Assembly (NCBI GenBank): GCA_964391365.1
Contig: CAYMKW010000036.1
Coordinates: 1 to 25,166, forward strand
DNA: 25,166 nt
Source: SXMI01 sp964391365
GTDB lineage: Bacteria; Actinomycetota; Acidimicrobiia; Acidimicrobiales; Microtrichaceae
Direction: 5' to 3'
Part shown: positions 1 to 6,954 of the stretch, in pieces
Position numbering within the stretch: the stretch's first letter is position 1
How the letters are laid out: every line of letters starts with the position of its first letter
Translations under genes and position numbers: made by a program
The notes under the pieces: model-generated
Database searches by the model: none
What the model saw: the letters and a program-made list of their open reading frames with translations, nothing else
What the model was told of the DNA's origin: nothing

Positions 1-1425
1 GACGCAGTGGATCACCGTGTCGGCGGTCCCCTGGGCGATCAGCAGCGGGACCGGTCGACCGCCACTGGTCGGGACCTTGGGGAACGGGTTCTCCCCCAGC
101 GGCCCGGGCATGTTCCACCGGATCCACTCGCACCAGCCGTCGAGCGTGGCGTCGGCCTCGGCGCAGGTCCGGTCCACCCCGCCGGTGAAGTACTCGCCCG
201 TCCGGTAGTCCTCGGGCAGGTTCCACAGTGCAGGGACCAACATCTGATGGGCGCTGGCGTCCCGGTAGGGCGAGACGAGCCGCTGGATCCGCGTCGAGTC
301 GCTGCCGCCGAGACAGAGCGGCTGGACCTGGGCGATGGTCGACTGCCCCTCCGGCGTCGCCACGCGTGCGAGCTCGAGCGGTCCGGTGGACGGTGCGGCC
401 GGAGTCAGCGCCCCCGCTGCGGGTGCCCGACCGGCGGAGAACTGGCTCCAGGAACCGAAGATGTAGGAGAAGAGTGCGGGGCCGACCTGGATCTCGAGTG
501 CTGGGACGGGGAGGGGCAGGAGCCCGATGCTCTGGTGCATCTCCCGGTCCGCCAGGCCGTCACCGAACGACGTCCCCGGCTGTCGCTCGGGCTGGACGAC
601 GAAGTTCGCTGCGGGTGCGAGCGCCTCGACCCCGACGAGGCGGACCTCGGTGCTGGCCGTGCCGGTGGCGGCGAGGTACGGGTCGGCGAGCTGGCCGGCC
701 CAGAGGGCGGCGTGACCTCCCTGGGAGTGACCAGCGACCACCACGTCGCTTCCCGCTCGGGCGACGCGGTCGAACTGCTGTCCGGCGAGCTGTCGGGCGG
801 CCCGGACGGAATCGAGGACGTTCGCCCCCGCGACGCGTCCCAGCACGTAGGTGTCGGCTGGCTGGTAGTCGGCCGTGGCCACGACCCATCCCTGGTCGAC
901 GGCGTACTGGAGCTGGCCGTCGGCAGGGTCGCCGCGGTGCCTGCCGAGGAGGCTGCCCCAGCCGACGGTCTGGATGCCCGCCGGCATCACTCCCCAGATG
1001 CCCTTCGACGGATCGCTCGACGGAAGGCACTGCTGCTCGAGCCCCTGGGTTCCGTGCGCCCAGGCCAGGACCCGGGTCCTGCCGTCCGGGGTCAGCGCCG
1101 GTCCGTCCTCGGGCAGCGTGACGGTGCCGCACACGAGGTGGAGGTCGTTCTCGTCGGCGGCGGTCGAGACGTAGAGGATCCGGAAGACCTGGGCTCCGGT
1201 CGGGTAACCCTCGCTGGTTCCGCCGTCGCCGTCACCGCCGTCGACCCGGACGGCGGTGACGAGATCACCGGGGGATGCGCCCTCGGGCACCGGTCCGCCG
1301 ACGCCCGACGCTCCGGCGCAGGGGGGCTGGGCGACCGGCGGAGGCGACTTCGATCCGCAGGCCGGGAGCGCGACGCCTGCGAGCGCGACCGCGACGGCTG
1401 TGGCGAACAGAACCCGGATCCTCAC
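1..1425 (-). CDS. Secreted alpha/beta-hydrolase lipoprotein, secretory lipase (LIP) family, 3' end outside window
   Basis: Predicted exported lipase/esterase acting on acyl glycerols or other esters at the cell surface. The frame is open from a GTG at 1425 to the window edge, giving 475 residues. A hydrophobic N-terminus (about residues 4-22) ends in a lipobox-like LPAC with Cys23, suggesting a lipoprotein. The nucleophile elbow GHSQGG carries Ser234. Near the edge GTADTVI holds the likely catalytic Asp469, so only the last part, with the catalytic His, is missing. A GGAGGG Shine-Dalgarno lies just upstream. The start overlaps the stop of the alkyltransferase gene (GTGA), so it is probably co-translated with it. 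The fold and active site are clear; the substrate is not. PF03583 is the family I would expect to match. Confidence 0.85.
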   Translation of the reverse strand, partial: MRIRVLFATAVAVALAGVALPACGSKSPPPVAQPPCAGASGVGGPVPEGASPGDLVTAVRVDGGDGDGGTSEGYPTGAQVFRILYVSTAADENDLHLVCGTVTLPEDGPALTPDGRTRVLAWAHGTQGLEQQCLPSSDPSKGIWGVMPAGIQTVGWGSLLGRHRGDPADGQLQYAVDQGWVVATADYQPADTYVLGRVAGANVLDSVRAARQLAGQQFDRVARAGSDVVVAGHSQGGHAALWAGQLADPYLAATGTASTEVRLVGVEALAPAANFVVQPERQPGTSFGDGLADREMHQSIGLLPLPVPALEIQVGPALFSYIFGSWSQFSAGRAPAAGALTPAAPSTGPLELARVATPEGQSTIAQVQPLCLGGSDSTRIQRLVSPYRDASAHQMLVPALWNLPEDYRTGEYFTGGVDRTCAEADATLDGWCEWIRWNMPGPLGENPFPKVPTSGGRPVPLLIAQGTADTVIHCV

Positions 1426-1895
1426 GAGACACCCTCCAGACCGAGGAGCAGTCGCTTGCAGTCCGCTCCGTAGGCGAACCCGCCCAGGCTCCCGTCGTTG
1501 CGGACCACCCGGTGGCACGGTACCGCCAGCGCCGTGGGATTCGTCGCGACGGCCCGACCGACCGCCCGGGCCGATCGCGGGCGACCGACGCGGGCGGCGA
1601 GTTCCCCGTACGAGACGGTCGATCCCCGCGGCACCCGTCGGAGCTCCCGGCGGACCGCCCGGGTGAAGTCACGTGGGGACTCGGCGACGGGGAGCGACTC
1701 GAGCTCCTCGGATCCGTCGAACCACTCGGCGACCACACGCCGCAGCGCAGCGAGGGCCCGATCGTCCCGTCGTCCCGGCGATCCGTGCCCGCCGTCGACC
1801 TCGAGGCGCAGGAGGGCGTCGGGGCCGGCCACCAACAGCAGCGGGCCGATGGGCGAGTCGGTCCTCGTCCAGGTCGGGGCCGAGGGCCAGCGCAT
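1422..1895 (-). CDS. ogt: Methylated-DNA-[protein]-cysteine S-methyltransferase (Ogt/MGMT)
   Basis: Suicide DNA-repair protein that moves the alkyl group from O6-alkylguanine onto its own cysteine. The protein has 157 residues, a normal length for stand-alone Ogt. The active site PCHRVV carries acceptor Cys127, preceded by the TNP turn and by the RAVGRAV helix that supplies the arginine finger, and followed by the GSLGGFAYG loop. The N-terminal half is the usual poorly conserved domain. The start ATG overlaps the CoA-transferase stop (TGATG) and its own stop overlaps the lipase start (GTGA). It is therefore embedded in a lipid-metabolism transcript, an unusual place for a repair gene. No Ada regulatory domain is present. 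Confidence 0.95.
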   Translation of the reverse strand: MRWPSAPTWTRTDSPIGPLLLVAGPDALLRLEVDGGHGSPGRRDDRALAALRRVVAEWFDGSEELESLPVAESPRDFTRAVRRELRRVPRGSTVSYGELAARVGRPRSARAVGRAVATNPTALAVPCHRVVRNDGSLGGFAYGADCKRLLLGLEGVS

Positions 1896-3139
1896 CAGCT
1901 CACGACTCCGTCGGCGCGCAGTCCGCTGATCGTCCGGTCGTCGAGTCCCAACTCCTCACGCAGCAGGTCGTCGGTGTGCTCACCGAGCCACGGTGGTCGG
2001 TGTTCGGGGCCCTCGGCGACCGCCGACAGCTTCACAGGGTTGCCGGGAACCAGGACGGGCTGTTCGACGCCGTCGGGGCGCTCCATCTCGACCAGCATGT
2101 TCCGGGCGGCCACGTGCGGATCGACGACGAGTTCGTCGTCGGTCGCGCACGGTCCGGCGGCCAGGCCGGCCGACGACAGGGCCGCACATGCGTCGTCACG
2201 CGTCCGCTCCGAGGCCCAGGACTCGATGGCCGGTCGGATCGTCGAGTCGAGGTGCTCGACCCATCCCGCTCGCTCCGCGAAACGGGGGTCGTCGACCCAC
2301 TCGGGGTGACCGACGATGTCGGCGAGCGAACGGAAGTGCTGTTCCCGGCCGATCTGGAGGACGAACCAGCCATCGGCTGCCCGGAAGGTCGTCAGGACCA
2401 CGGGGCCGATGTCGCCTCCGCGCAGGCCGAGGGACCAGAAGTTGGCCACGATGTCGGTCATGGCCACCACGGAGTCGAGCATCGCCACGTCCACGTGCTG
2501 TCCCCGACCCGTCGCGTCGCGGTGGCGCAGCGCCGCCAGGATCCCGATGGTGGCGAACAGGGCGGCGGACATGTCGCCGAGCGCGCCCACCGGGTTGGCG
2601 ACGGGCTGGTTCCCGGCTCCGGCAGTGAACGTGTAGATGCCGGACATCGCCTCGGTGATGGACGCGAACGCCGGCCGCTCCCGGTAGGGCGAGTCGCCCG
2701 TGTTCCCGAACCCGGACACAGAGACGTAGATGATGCGCTCGTCGACAGCGGCCAGGTCGGCGGCGCCCAGGCCCAGCCGGTCCATCGCGCCCGGCTTGAA
2801 GTTCTCGGCCACCACGTCGAAGCGGGGCGCGAGTCGCAGCACCAGGTCCCGGCCCTCCGGACGCTTCAGGTCGACGCACATGCTCCGCTTGTCCAGGTTG
2901 TTGCGCAGGAACGTGGCGCCCACGGAGCGTCCCTCGGGGTCGACGACCGCCGGCAACGAGGACCGACCCAGGTCACCGCCGTTCGGCGACTCGATCTTCA
3001 CCACGTCGGCCCCGAGCCGCGCCAGCAACTGCGTCGCGTAGGGGAGGGCCTGCATCTGTTCGAGGGCGAGCACCCGGACGCCGTCGAGCGGCTTCCCGTT
3101 GGAGGCGGCCCCGGCGTTGGCGACGTCACCGAGACGCAC
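1895..3139 (-). CDS. CaiB/BaiF family (class III) CoA-transferase
   Basis: Moves CoA between an acyl-CoA and a free acid through an aspartyl-CoA thioester. The protein has 414 residues, typical of the family. The N-terminal PLDGVRVLALEQM and the RLGADVVKIESP stretch (about 41-52) form the CoA-binding part. The family catalytic aspartate corresponds to Asp189 in GALGDMSAALFA. HRDATGRGQHVDVAMLDS is the conserved segment that follows. The GTG start at 3139 lies two bases after the ligase stop, so the pair is co-transcribed and may act on the same acid. Members include formyl-CoA transferase, racemases and succinyl-CoA transferases; the sequence alone does not fix the substrate. The exact start is slightly uncertain because the ribosome site is weak. 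Confidence 0.92.
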   Translation of the reverse strand: MRLGDVANAGAASNGKPLDGVRVLALEQMQALPYATQLLARLGADVVKIESPNGGDLGRSSLPAVVDPEGRSVGATFLRNNLDKRSMCVDLKRPEGRDLVLRLAPRFDVVAENFKPGAMDRLGLGAADLAAVDERIIYVSVSGFGNTGDSPYRERPAFASITEAMSGIYTFTAGAGNQPVANPVGALGDMSAALFATIGILAALRHRDATGRGQHVDVAMLDSVVAMTDIVANFWSLGLRGGDIGPVVLTTFRAADGWFVLQIGREQHFRSLADIVGHPEWVDDPRFAERAGWVEHLDSTIRPAIESWASERTRDDACAALSSAGLAAGPCATDDELVVDPHVAARNMLVEMERPDGVEQPVLVPGNPVKLSAVAEGPEHRPPWLGEHTDDLLREELGLDDRTISGLRADGVVS

Positions 3140-3141
3140 GG

Positions 3142-4722
3142 TCAGCCCGCTGCCCGGGCGCGGAGTGCCACCTTGTCCACCTTGCCGGCCGGGACCAACG
3201 GGAGCGCATCGACCACCTCGACGCGTCGGGGCACCTTGTAGTTGGCCATCCGTTCACGGGACCAGGCGATCAACTCGTCGGGGTCGATCGTCGACCCGGG
3301 AGCAGCGACCACGAACGCGGCGCCGACCTCGCCGAGTCGCTCGTCGGGGATGCCGATCACGGCCGCCTGGGCGACGGCCGGGTGGGCCGACAGCGCCTGT
3401 TCGATCTCGGCGGGGTAGGCGTTGAACCCGCCGACGATGAACATGTCCTTGAGCCGGTCGGTGATCCGCAGGTAGCCGGCGGCGTCGAGGCGGCCGATGT
3501 CGCCGGTGTGGAGCCAGCCGTCCCGGTCGACGGCCTCGGCCGTTGCCTCCGGGTCGTCGTCGTAGCCCCGCATCACCACGTAGCCGCGGACGAGGATCTC
3601 GCCGTCCTCCCCCGGAGGGAGGGATCCGCCCGAACCGTCGTCGATCCGCACCTCGACGCCGGGGATCGACCGGCCCGAGGTGGTGGCGATGGTCTCGGGG
3701 TCGTCGTCGTGGCGGCACATCGTGGCGATCCCGGACGACTCCGTGAGGCCGTACCCGGTCACGACCGTGTCGAAGCCGAGCACCGAGCGCATGTCGACGA
3801 TCAACTGAACGGGGATGACCGCGGCCCCCGTCACCGCCAGCCGCAGCGTCGACAGGCGTGAGGGGTCCAGATCGGGATGCTGGAGCATGGTCTGGTAGAT
3901 CGCGGGCGGTCCCGGCAGGACCGTGATGGCGTCGCGTTCGACCCGTTCCATGATCGCCGGAACGTCGAACACGGCGTGGGGCAGGTTGACCGCCCCGCGC
4001 AGGAGACAGGCCAGGATCCCGGCGTTCAGGCCGAAACTGTGGAAGTACGGGTTCACCACGAGGTAGCGGTCGCCCGCCCGCAGCCCGACGACCTCGCACC
4101 ACGCTTCGAACCCCCGGCACACCGACCCGTGGGTGAGCATGACCCCCTTCGGTCGACCGGTCGTGCCGGAGGTGAAGAGGAGGTGGCAGAGGTCGTCCGC
4201 ATCGACGGCCGCCGCCCGGGACCGGACCTCGTCGAGGTCCGTCGACTCGCCGGACGCCAGGAACGCCGCCAGGTCGATCGAATCGGCGGAGCCCGGACCC
4301 CGCAGGGAGACGATCCGTCGGAGGTCGGGGAGCTCGGGTCGTCCGTCGGGTCCATCGAGGAGCAGTTCGACGTAGTCGGTGTCCAGGAAGTCGGTGACGG
4401 TGAAGAGCACCCGGGCGGCCGACCGCTCCAGGAGCTGGGCCGCCTCGGTCCCGCGGTAGCGGGTGTTGACGGGGACCAGCACTCCGCCGATGTGGTGGGT
4501 GGCCAGCGCCACGACGACCCACTCCCAGCAGTTCGGCGCCCAGATCGCGACCCGGTCGCCGTGCTCGACCCCGGTCGCCAGGAGCGAGGCCGCAGCGCGC
4601 TCGACGCTGGCGTGCAGCTGGGCGTGGCTCAGCGCCACGTCACCGTCGACGAGCGCCTCCAGGTCGCCGTGCGCGGCGACGGCGTCCAGCAGCACCTGGG
4701 GGATGGTCACGGCGTTGCTCAC
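3142..4722 (-). CDS. FadD3-like acyl-CoA synthetase (AMP-forming)
   Basis: ANL-superfamily ligase that adenylates a carboxylic acid and forms its CoA thioester. I chose the GTG at 4722 (526 residues) because an AGGAG site lies 8 bases upstream and the N-terminus then aligns with the family; longer frames upstream look non-coding. Motifs are the P-loop TSGTTGRPKG (184-193), YGLTES (324-329), the ATP-ribose Asp in HTGDIG (Asp408), the hinge region ITDRLKDM, and the catalytic lysine Lys514 in PAGKVDK. From memory it resembles mycobacterial FadD3, which activates the C/D-ring steroid intermediate HIP. Segments such as DRVAIW-PN-W-WVV and VLPGPP are shared. No other HIP-degradation gene is visible, so steroid use is inferred. 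It heads the ligase/CoA-transferase/ogt/lipase transcript. Confidence 0.9.
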   Translation of the reverse strand: MSNAVTIPQVLLDAVAAHGDLEALVDGDVALSHAQLHASVERAAASLLATGVEHGDRVAIWAPNCWEWVVVALATHHIGGVLVPVNTRYRGTEAAQLLERSAARVLFTVTDFLDTDYVELLLDGPDGRPELPDLRRIVSLRGPGSADSIDLAAFLASGESTDLDEVRSRAAAVDADDLCHLLFTSGTTGRPKGVMLTHGSVCRGFEAWCEVVGLRAGDRYLVVNPYFHSFGLNAGILACLLRGAVNLPHAVFDVPAIMERVERDAITVLPGPPAIYQTMLQHPDLDPSRLSTLRLAVTGAAVIPVQLIVDMRSVLGFDTVVTGYGLTESSGIATMCRHDDDPETIATTSGRSIPGVEVRIDDGSGGSLPPGEDGEILVRGYVVMRGYDDDPEATAEAVDRDGWLHTGDIGRLDAAGYLRITDRLKDMFIVGGFNAYPAEIEQALSAHPAVAQAAVIGIPDERLGEVGAAFVVAAPGSTIDPDELIAWSRERMANYKVPRRVEVVDALPLVPAGKVDKVALRARAAG

Positions 4723-4785
4723 GGTCCGACTCCTGTCCGTTCCTCGTCGCCACTGCCGGGGACGGCGGGGCGGGCGGTCCGGTCG

Positions 4786-4791
4786 ACTGTA
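4786..4791 (-). promoter_or_regulatory. Possible -10 element for the FadD3-like ligase transcript
   Basis: On the minus strand the hexamer reads TACAGT, fitting the actinobacterial TAnnnT -10 pattern, 63 bases ahead of the ligase GTG in a 108-base divergent spacer. I see no convincing -35. This is a pattern call only. Confidence 0.3.
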
Positions 4792-4818
4792 CCGGCCGCG
4801 TCCGGCGGTTCCCGGCGG

Positions 4819-4824
4819 TAGGGT
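4819..4824 (+). promoter_or_regulatory. Possible -10 element TAGGGT, leaderless start for the small membrane protein
   Basis: TAGGGT lies six bases before the ATG at 4831. Transcription would begin at or next to the start codon, as in leaderless actinobacterial messages. No Shine-Dalgarno precedes this ATG, which agrees. The 10-mer CGGTAGGGTG here recurs at 17074-17083 ahead of the BVMO gene. Confidence 0.4.
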
Positions 4825-4830
4825 GCACCC

Positions 4831-5013
4831 ATGGGCAGCAGCGGGAGCAAGCCGCGCAAGGCGAACCAGCACCACCTCCCGAAGGTGGGTTCCAAGGAGA
4901 ACGAGGCCTACGAGCTGCGCCAGCGCCGCCGGGAGGTCTTCGGCCCGTTGCCGATCGTCGTGATCGCCGTGCTGGTGGTCGTGGTCTTCCTGGCGTGGAT
5001 CGCGATCACCTGA
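4831..5013 (+). CDS. Small single-pass membrane protein of unknown function
   Basis: A 60-residue protein with a basic, polar N-terminal half (GSKPRKANQHH and later RQRRRE) and one strongly hydrophobic segment at about residues 38-59, ending right at the stop. The positive charges before the membrane segment predict cytoplasmic N-terminus and outside C-terminus. I do not recognise a named family. It is transcribed divergently from the ligase, probably from a leaderless promoter. Its last codons overlap the start of the chagasin gene in the -1 frame. Together the two would make a membrane-anchored inhibitor, so either a small separate protein or the detached N-terminus of a longer one is possible. 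Confidence 0.65.
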   Translation: MGSSGSKPRKANQHHLPKVGSKENEAYELRQRRREVFGPLPIVVIAVLVVVVFLAWIAIT

Positions 5014-5309
5014 CGCCCGAGCCGGTCGAGATCGGCGTGGGCCGGCAGGTGACCCTCGAGCTCAGCTCGAACCCGACCACCGGTTACTCCTGGGCGCTGA
5101 TCTCGGAAGCCGACACCGCAGTGGTCAGGCTCGTCTCCGACTCCTACGTGCCGCCTGCGGCGCAGATCCCCGGTGCCGGTGGGGTGCAGCGGATCGTGCT
5201 CGAGGGCGTTGCGGCCGGCGAGGCGACGCTGGACTTCGGTTACCGACGGCCGTGGGAGACCGACGTCCCGCCATCGGACACGGCCAGCTTCGACGTCACG
5301 GTCGTCTGA
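4995..5309 (+). CDS. Chagasin-family cysteine protease inhibitor (I42)
   Basis: Predicted inhibitor of papain-like cysteine proteases. The 104-residue frame contains all three chagasin loop signatures: NPTTGYSW (26-33), GAGG (60-63) and RRPWE (84-88), in the right order and spacing. Its length matches a bare chagasin domain. The GTG at 4995 is the first available start and lies inside the end of the preceding membrane-protein gene, 19 bases before that gene's end. The protein has no signal peptide of its own, whereas chagasins I know of in bacteria are usually exported. A frame change in the overlap would attach it to the upstream membrane segment with the domain outside the cell. No obvious protease target is encoded nearby. 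Confidence 0.85.
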   Translation: MDRDHLTPEPVEIGVGRQVTLELSSNPTTGYSWALISEADTAVVRLVSDSYVPPAAQIPGAGGVQRIVLEGVAAGEATLDFGYRRPWETDVPPSDTASFDVTVV

Positions 5310-5319
5310 GTCGGACCGC

Positions 5320-5343
5320 CGTTCCCGTCAGCCCTCGGGAACG
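5320..5343. terminator. Hairpin between convergent genes, candidate terminator
   Basis: A perfect 8-base stem, CGTTCCCG (5320-5327) and CGGGAACG (5336-5343), with an 8-base loop. It starts 10 bases after the chagasin stop and covers the stop codon of the convergent dehydrogenase gene. No U-tract follows, so it may act in both directions as an intrinsic stop or mRNA end-protector. Confidence 0.45.
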
Positions 5344-6188
5344 CCCAGACCCTCGGCCAGGTGGACCCGGGCCAGCGACGCGAGCGGCAGGTCCACTCCC
5401 AGCTCGCGGGCCAGTCCGAGCGCCAGGTCCAGGTCCTTCTCGCCCAGCGAGCGCACGTGGCGCATCGTGTCGTACCAGTCGTCGCCGGGTCGGAGCGGCT
5501 CGGTCGACGTCCGGAGCATGATCGATCCCGGGCCGCCGGTGACTGCGTCGGAGTGACGAACGACGCGGGCCAACGCCGTCAGGTCGACCCCCGCCGCAGC
5601 GGCGAGCGTCTGGGCCTCGGCGGCTGCGGTGAAGGCGGTGAAGTGGAGCAGGTTCCTGGCGAGCTTGGCCTGCGTCCCCGCGCCGACCGGCCCGAACCGG
5701 ACGACCAGATCGGCGAAGTGGGCCCATGGGGCCCGCACCAGGTCGAGGGCGGCCTCGTCCCCGCCGACGAGCACGGCGAGACGTCCCTCAGCGGCGCCGA
5801 TGAACCCGCCCGAGACCGGGGCGTCGAGCAGTCGCACCCCGCACCCGGCCGCCCGGTCGGCGAGCTCGACGGCGGTCGCGGCCTCGATCGTGGAGTGGAC
5901 GGCGACGACACCTCCGGTCCGCATGGTCGTGAGCAGCTCATCGACGACGTCACGGACCTGGGCATCGTCGAGGACCATGACCGACACGGCGTCGCAGCGT
6001 TCGCCCAGTTCGGCGACGGAGTCGACGGCGACGGCGCCGTCCGCCACCAGCGGTGCCACCCGATCGGGGTCCAGGTCACGGACCACGAGTCCACCCGACC
6101 AGTCGGTCAGGCGTCGGGCCATGGGGCCGCCGATGTTGCCGAGGCCGATGAAGCCGTAGGTGGGGGAGTCGTCCACGGTGTCGTCCAC
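5328..6188 (-). CDS. NAD(P)-dependent oxidoreductase, 3-hydroxyisobutyrate dehydrogenase family
   Basis: Beta-hydroxyacid dehydrogenase that oxidises a 3-hydroxy acid, or reduces the matching semialdehyde or ketone. The protein has 286 residues, normal for the family. The Rossmann motif GLGNIGGPMA is at 15-24, the substrate-binding DAPVSGG at 122-128, and the catalytic lysine Lys175 with Asn179 in GTQAKLARN. It is the last gene of the P450 operon, its GTG start one base beyond the stop of the NTF2-like gene, and a hairpin terminator overlaps its end. I recall a dehydrogenase of this type (Rv0770) near the mycobacterial cyp51 region. The real substrate is unknown; a P450 product or an unrelated branched-chain acid are both possible. 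A second in-frame GTG four codons on is an alternative start. Confidence 0.9.
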   Translation of the reverse strand: MDDTVDDSPTYGFIGLGNIGGPMARRLTDWSGGLVVRDLDPDRVAPLVADGAVAVDSVAELGERCDAVSVMVLDDAQVRDVVDELLTTMRTGGVVAVHSTIEAATAVELADRAAGCGVRLLDAPVSGGFIGAAEGRLAVLVGGDEAALDLVRAPWAHFADLVVRFGPVGAGTQAKLARNLLHFTAFTAAAEAQTLAAAAGVDLTALARVVRHSDAVTGGPGSIMLRTSTEPLRPGDDWYDTMRHVRSLGEKDLDLALGLARELGVDLPLASLARVHLAEGLGVPEG

Positions 6189-6189
6189 C

Positions 6190-6750
6190 TCAGTCCACCT
6201 CCGGCCAGATCGGTGCCGGGGCGCCGCCGAACGGGTAGTGGCCGGGGAGCGACTGCTGCAGGCTCCGTTCCATCCGGGCCGTCATGCCCGCCGACAGGGT
6301 GCCGTCGCCCATCATCTCGAGGAACAGCGCGGTGGCGTTGCCGAAGTCGAAGAAGTCACGCTGCCACGCCCACTGGAAGTTGCCCCCGTAACCGAACCAG
6401 GAACCGCCGATCCCGCCGACCTCGTAGGTGCCGCCCCCGGGCCGAGGGGCGTCGGCGACCTGCTTCCAGAGTCCGAGCACCTGGCCGAGCCGGTCGTCGA
6501 CCAGCACGTGCTGGTACGGGTACTGCCAGCCGTCGAGGCCACCCATCTCGAGGCCGAGTGCGATGTCCCGGATCTCGTCGCGGCCCACGGCCATGAAGTC
6601 CTCGCGCGGTCCGAAGTTCCACCCGTAGGTGGCGTCCTCGGTGTACAGCTCGGCGAGCGGACGCCAGTCGCCGATGGCCTCGCAGTCCCGGTTGGCCTGC
6701 AGCCAGCGGCGGACCATCTCGTCGAGTTCGTCACGGTCGAATGGGGGCAC
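6190..6750 (-). CDS. NTF2/SnoaL-like protein of the P450 operon
   Basis: A 186-residue protein whose first 130 residues look like the cone-shaped NTF2/SnoaL fold. An N-terminal helix (DELDEMVRRWLQANRDC) leads to LAELYTEDATYGWNFG, then a regulatory-looking GRDEIRDI and a strand-rich core. The fold hosts ketosteroid isomerases, polyketide cyclases, epoxide hydrolases and non-catalytic binders. I cannot confirm the ketosteroid isomerase catalytic residues. The GTG start has a good GGAGTG site and lies three bases after the ferredoxin stop. Its place next to CYP51 suggests it acts on, or binds, a sterol-like intermediate. M. tuberculosis also has an NTF2-fold protein, Rv0760c, close to cyp51; that parallel is from memory and the lengths differ. 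Confidence 0.75.
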   Translation of the reverse strand: MPPFDRDELDEMVRRWLQANRDCEAIGDWRPLAELYTEDATYGWNFGPREDFMAVGRDEIRDIALGLEMGGLDGWQYPYQHVLVDDRLGQVLGLWKQVADAPRPGGGTYEVGGIGGSWFGYGGNFQWAWQRDFFDFGNATALFLEMMGDGTLSAGMTARMERSLQQSLPGHYPFGGAPAPIWPEVD

Positions 6751-6753
6751 GGA

Positions 6754-6954
6754 TCACTCCTCGGTCAGTCGGATGGCTCGGGTCGGGCAGTAGCGGACGG
6801 CCAGCTCCACCGCCGGACGATCGGCGGCCTCGGGAGCGGCCTGCAGCACGGTGAGCCGACCGTCCTTGGAGACACGGAAGATCCCGGGCGCCTCGGACTC
6901 GCACACGCCGTGCCCCTGGCAGAGATCCTCGTCGATCTGGATGCGCCAGCTCAT
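6754..6954 (-). CDS. [3Fe-4S] ferredoxin, redox partner of CYP51
   Basis: A 66-residue ferredoxin carrying electrons from a reductase to the adjacent P450. Cys12, Cys18 and Cys56 form the CxxHxxC...CP signature (CQGHGVC and CPTRAI). This is typical of single-cluster 3Fe-4S ferredoxins encoded with actinobacterial P450s; a fourth cluster cysteine is absent, His15 taking that position. Its ATG overlaps the CYP51 stop (ATGA), so the two should be made in step, as for Rv0764c-Rv0763c in M. tuberculosis. A longer in-frame reading from 7155 exists but runs through CYP51 coding sequence and is not real. No ferredoxin reductase lies in the window, so it must be supplied from elsewhere. Confidence 0.93.
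   Translation of the reverse strand: MSWRIQIDEDLCQGHGVCESEAPGIFRVSKDGRLTVLQAAPEAADRPAVELAVRYCPTRAIRLTEE

Noticed and set aside
7..1473. A 488-codon plus-strand frame at the window start
   Set aside because: It is antisense to the secretory lipase, which has a lipobox, a GHSQGG motif and a good ribosome site.
4723..4830. KstR-type (AACnnGTT) operator near the FadD3-like gene or elsewhere
   Set aside because: I found no convincing AACnnGTT-centred palindrome in this spacer or the others, so KstR or KstR2 control is not claimed.
4990..5013. Programmed -1 frameshift site joining the small membrane protein to the chagasin domain
   Set aside because: There is no X-XXY-YYZ heptamer in the overlap. 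The link is kept as an open question in the findings but not annotated as a frameshift.
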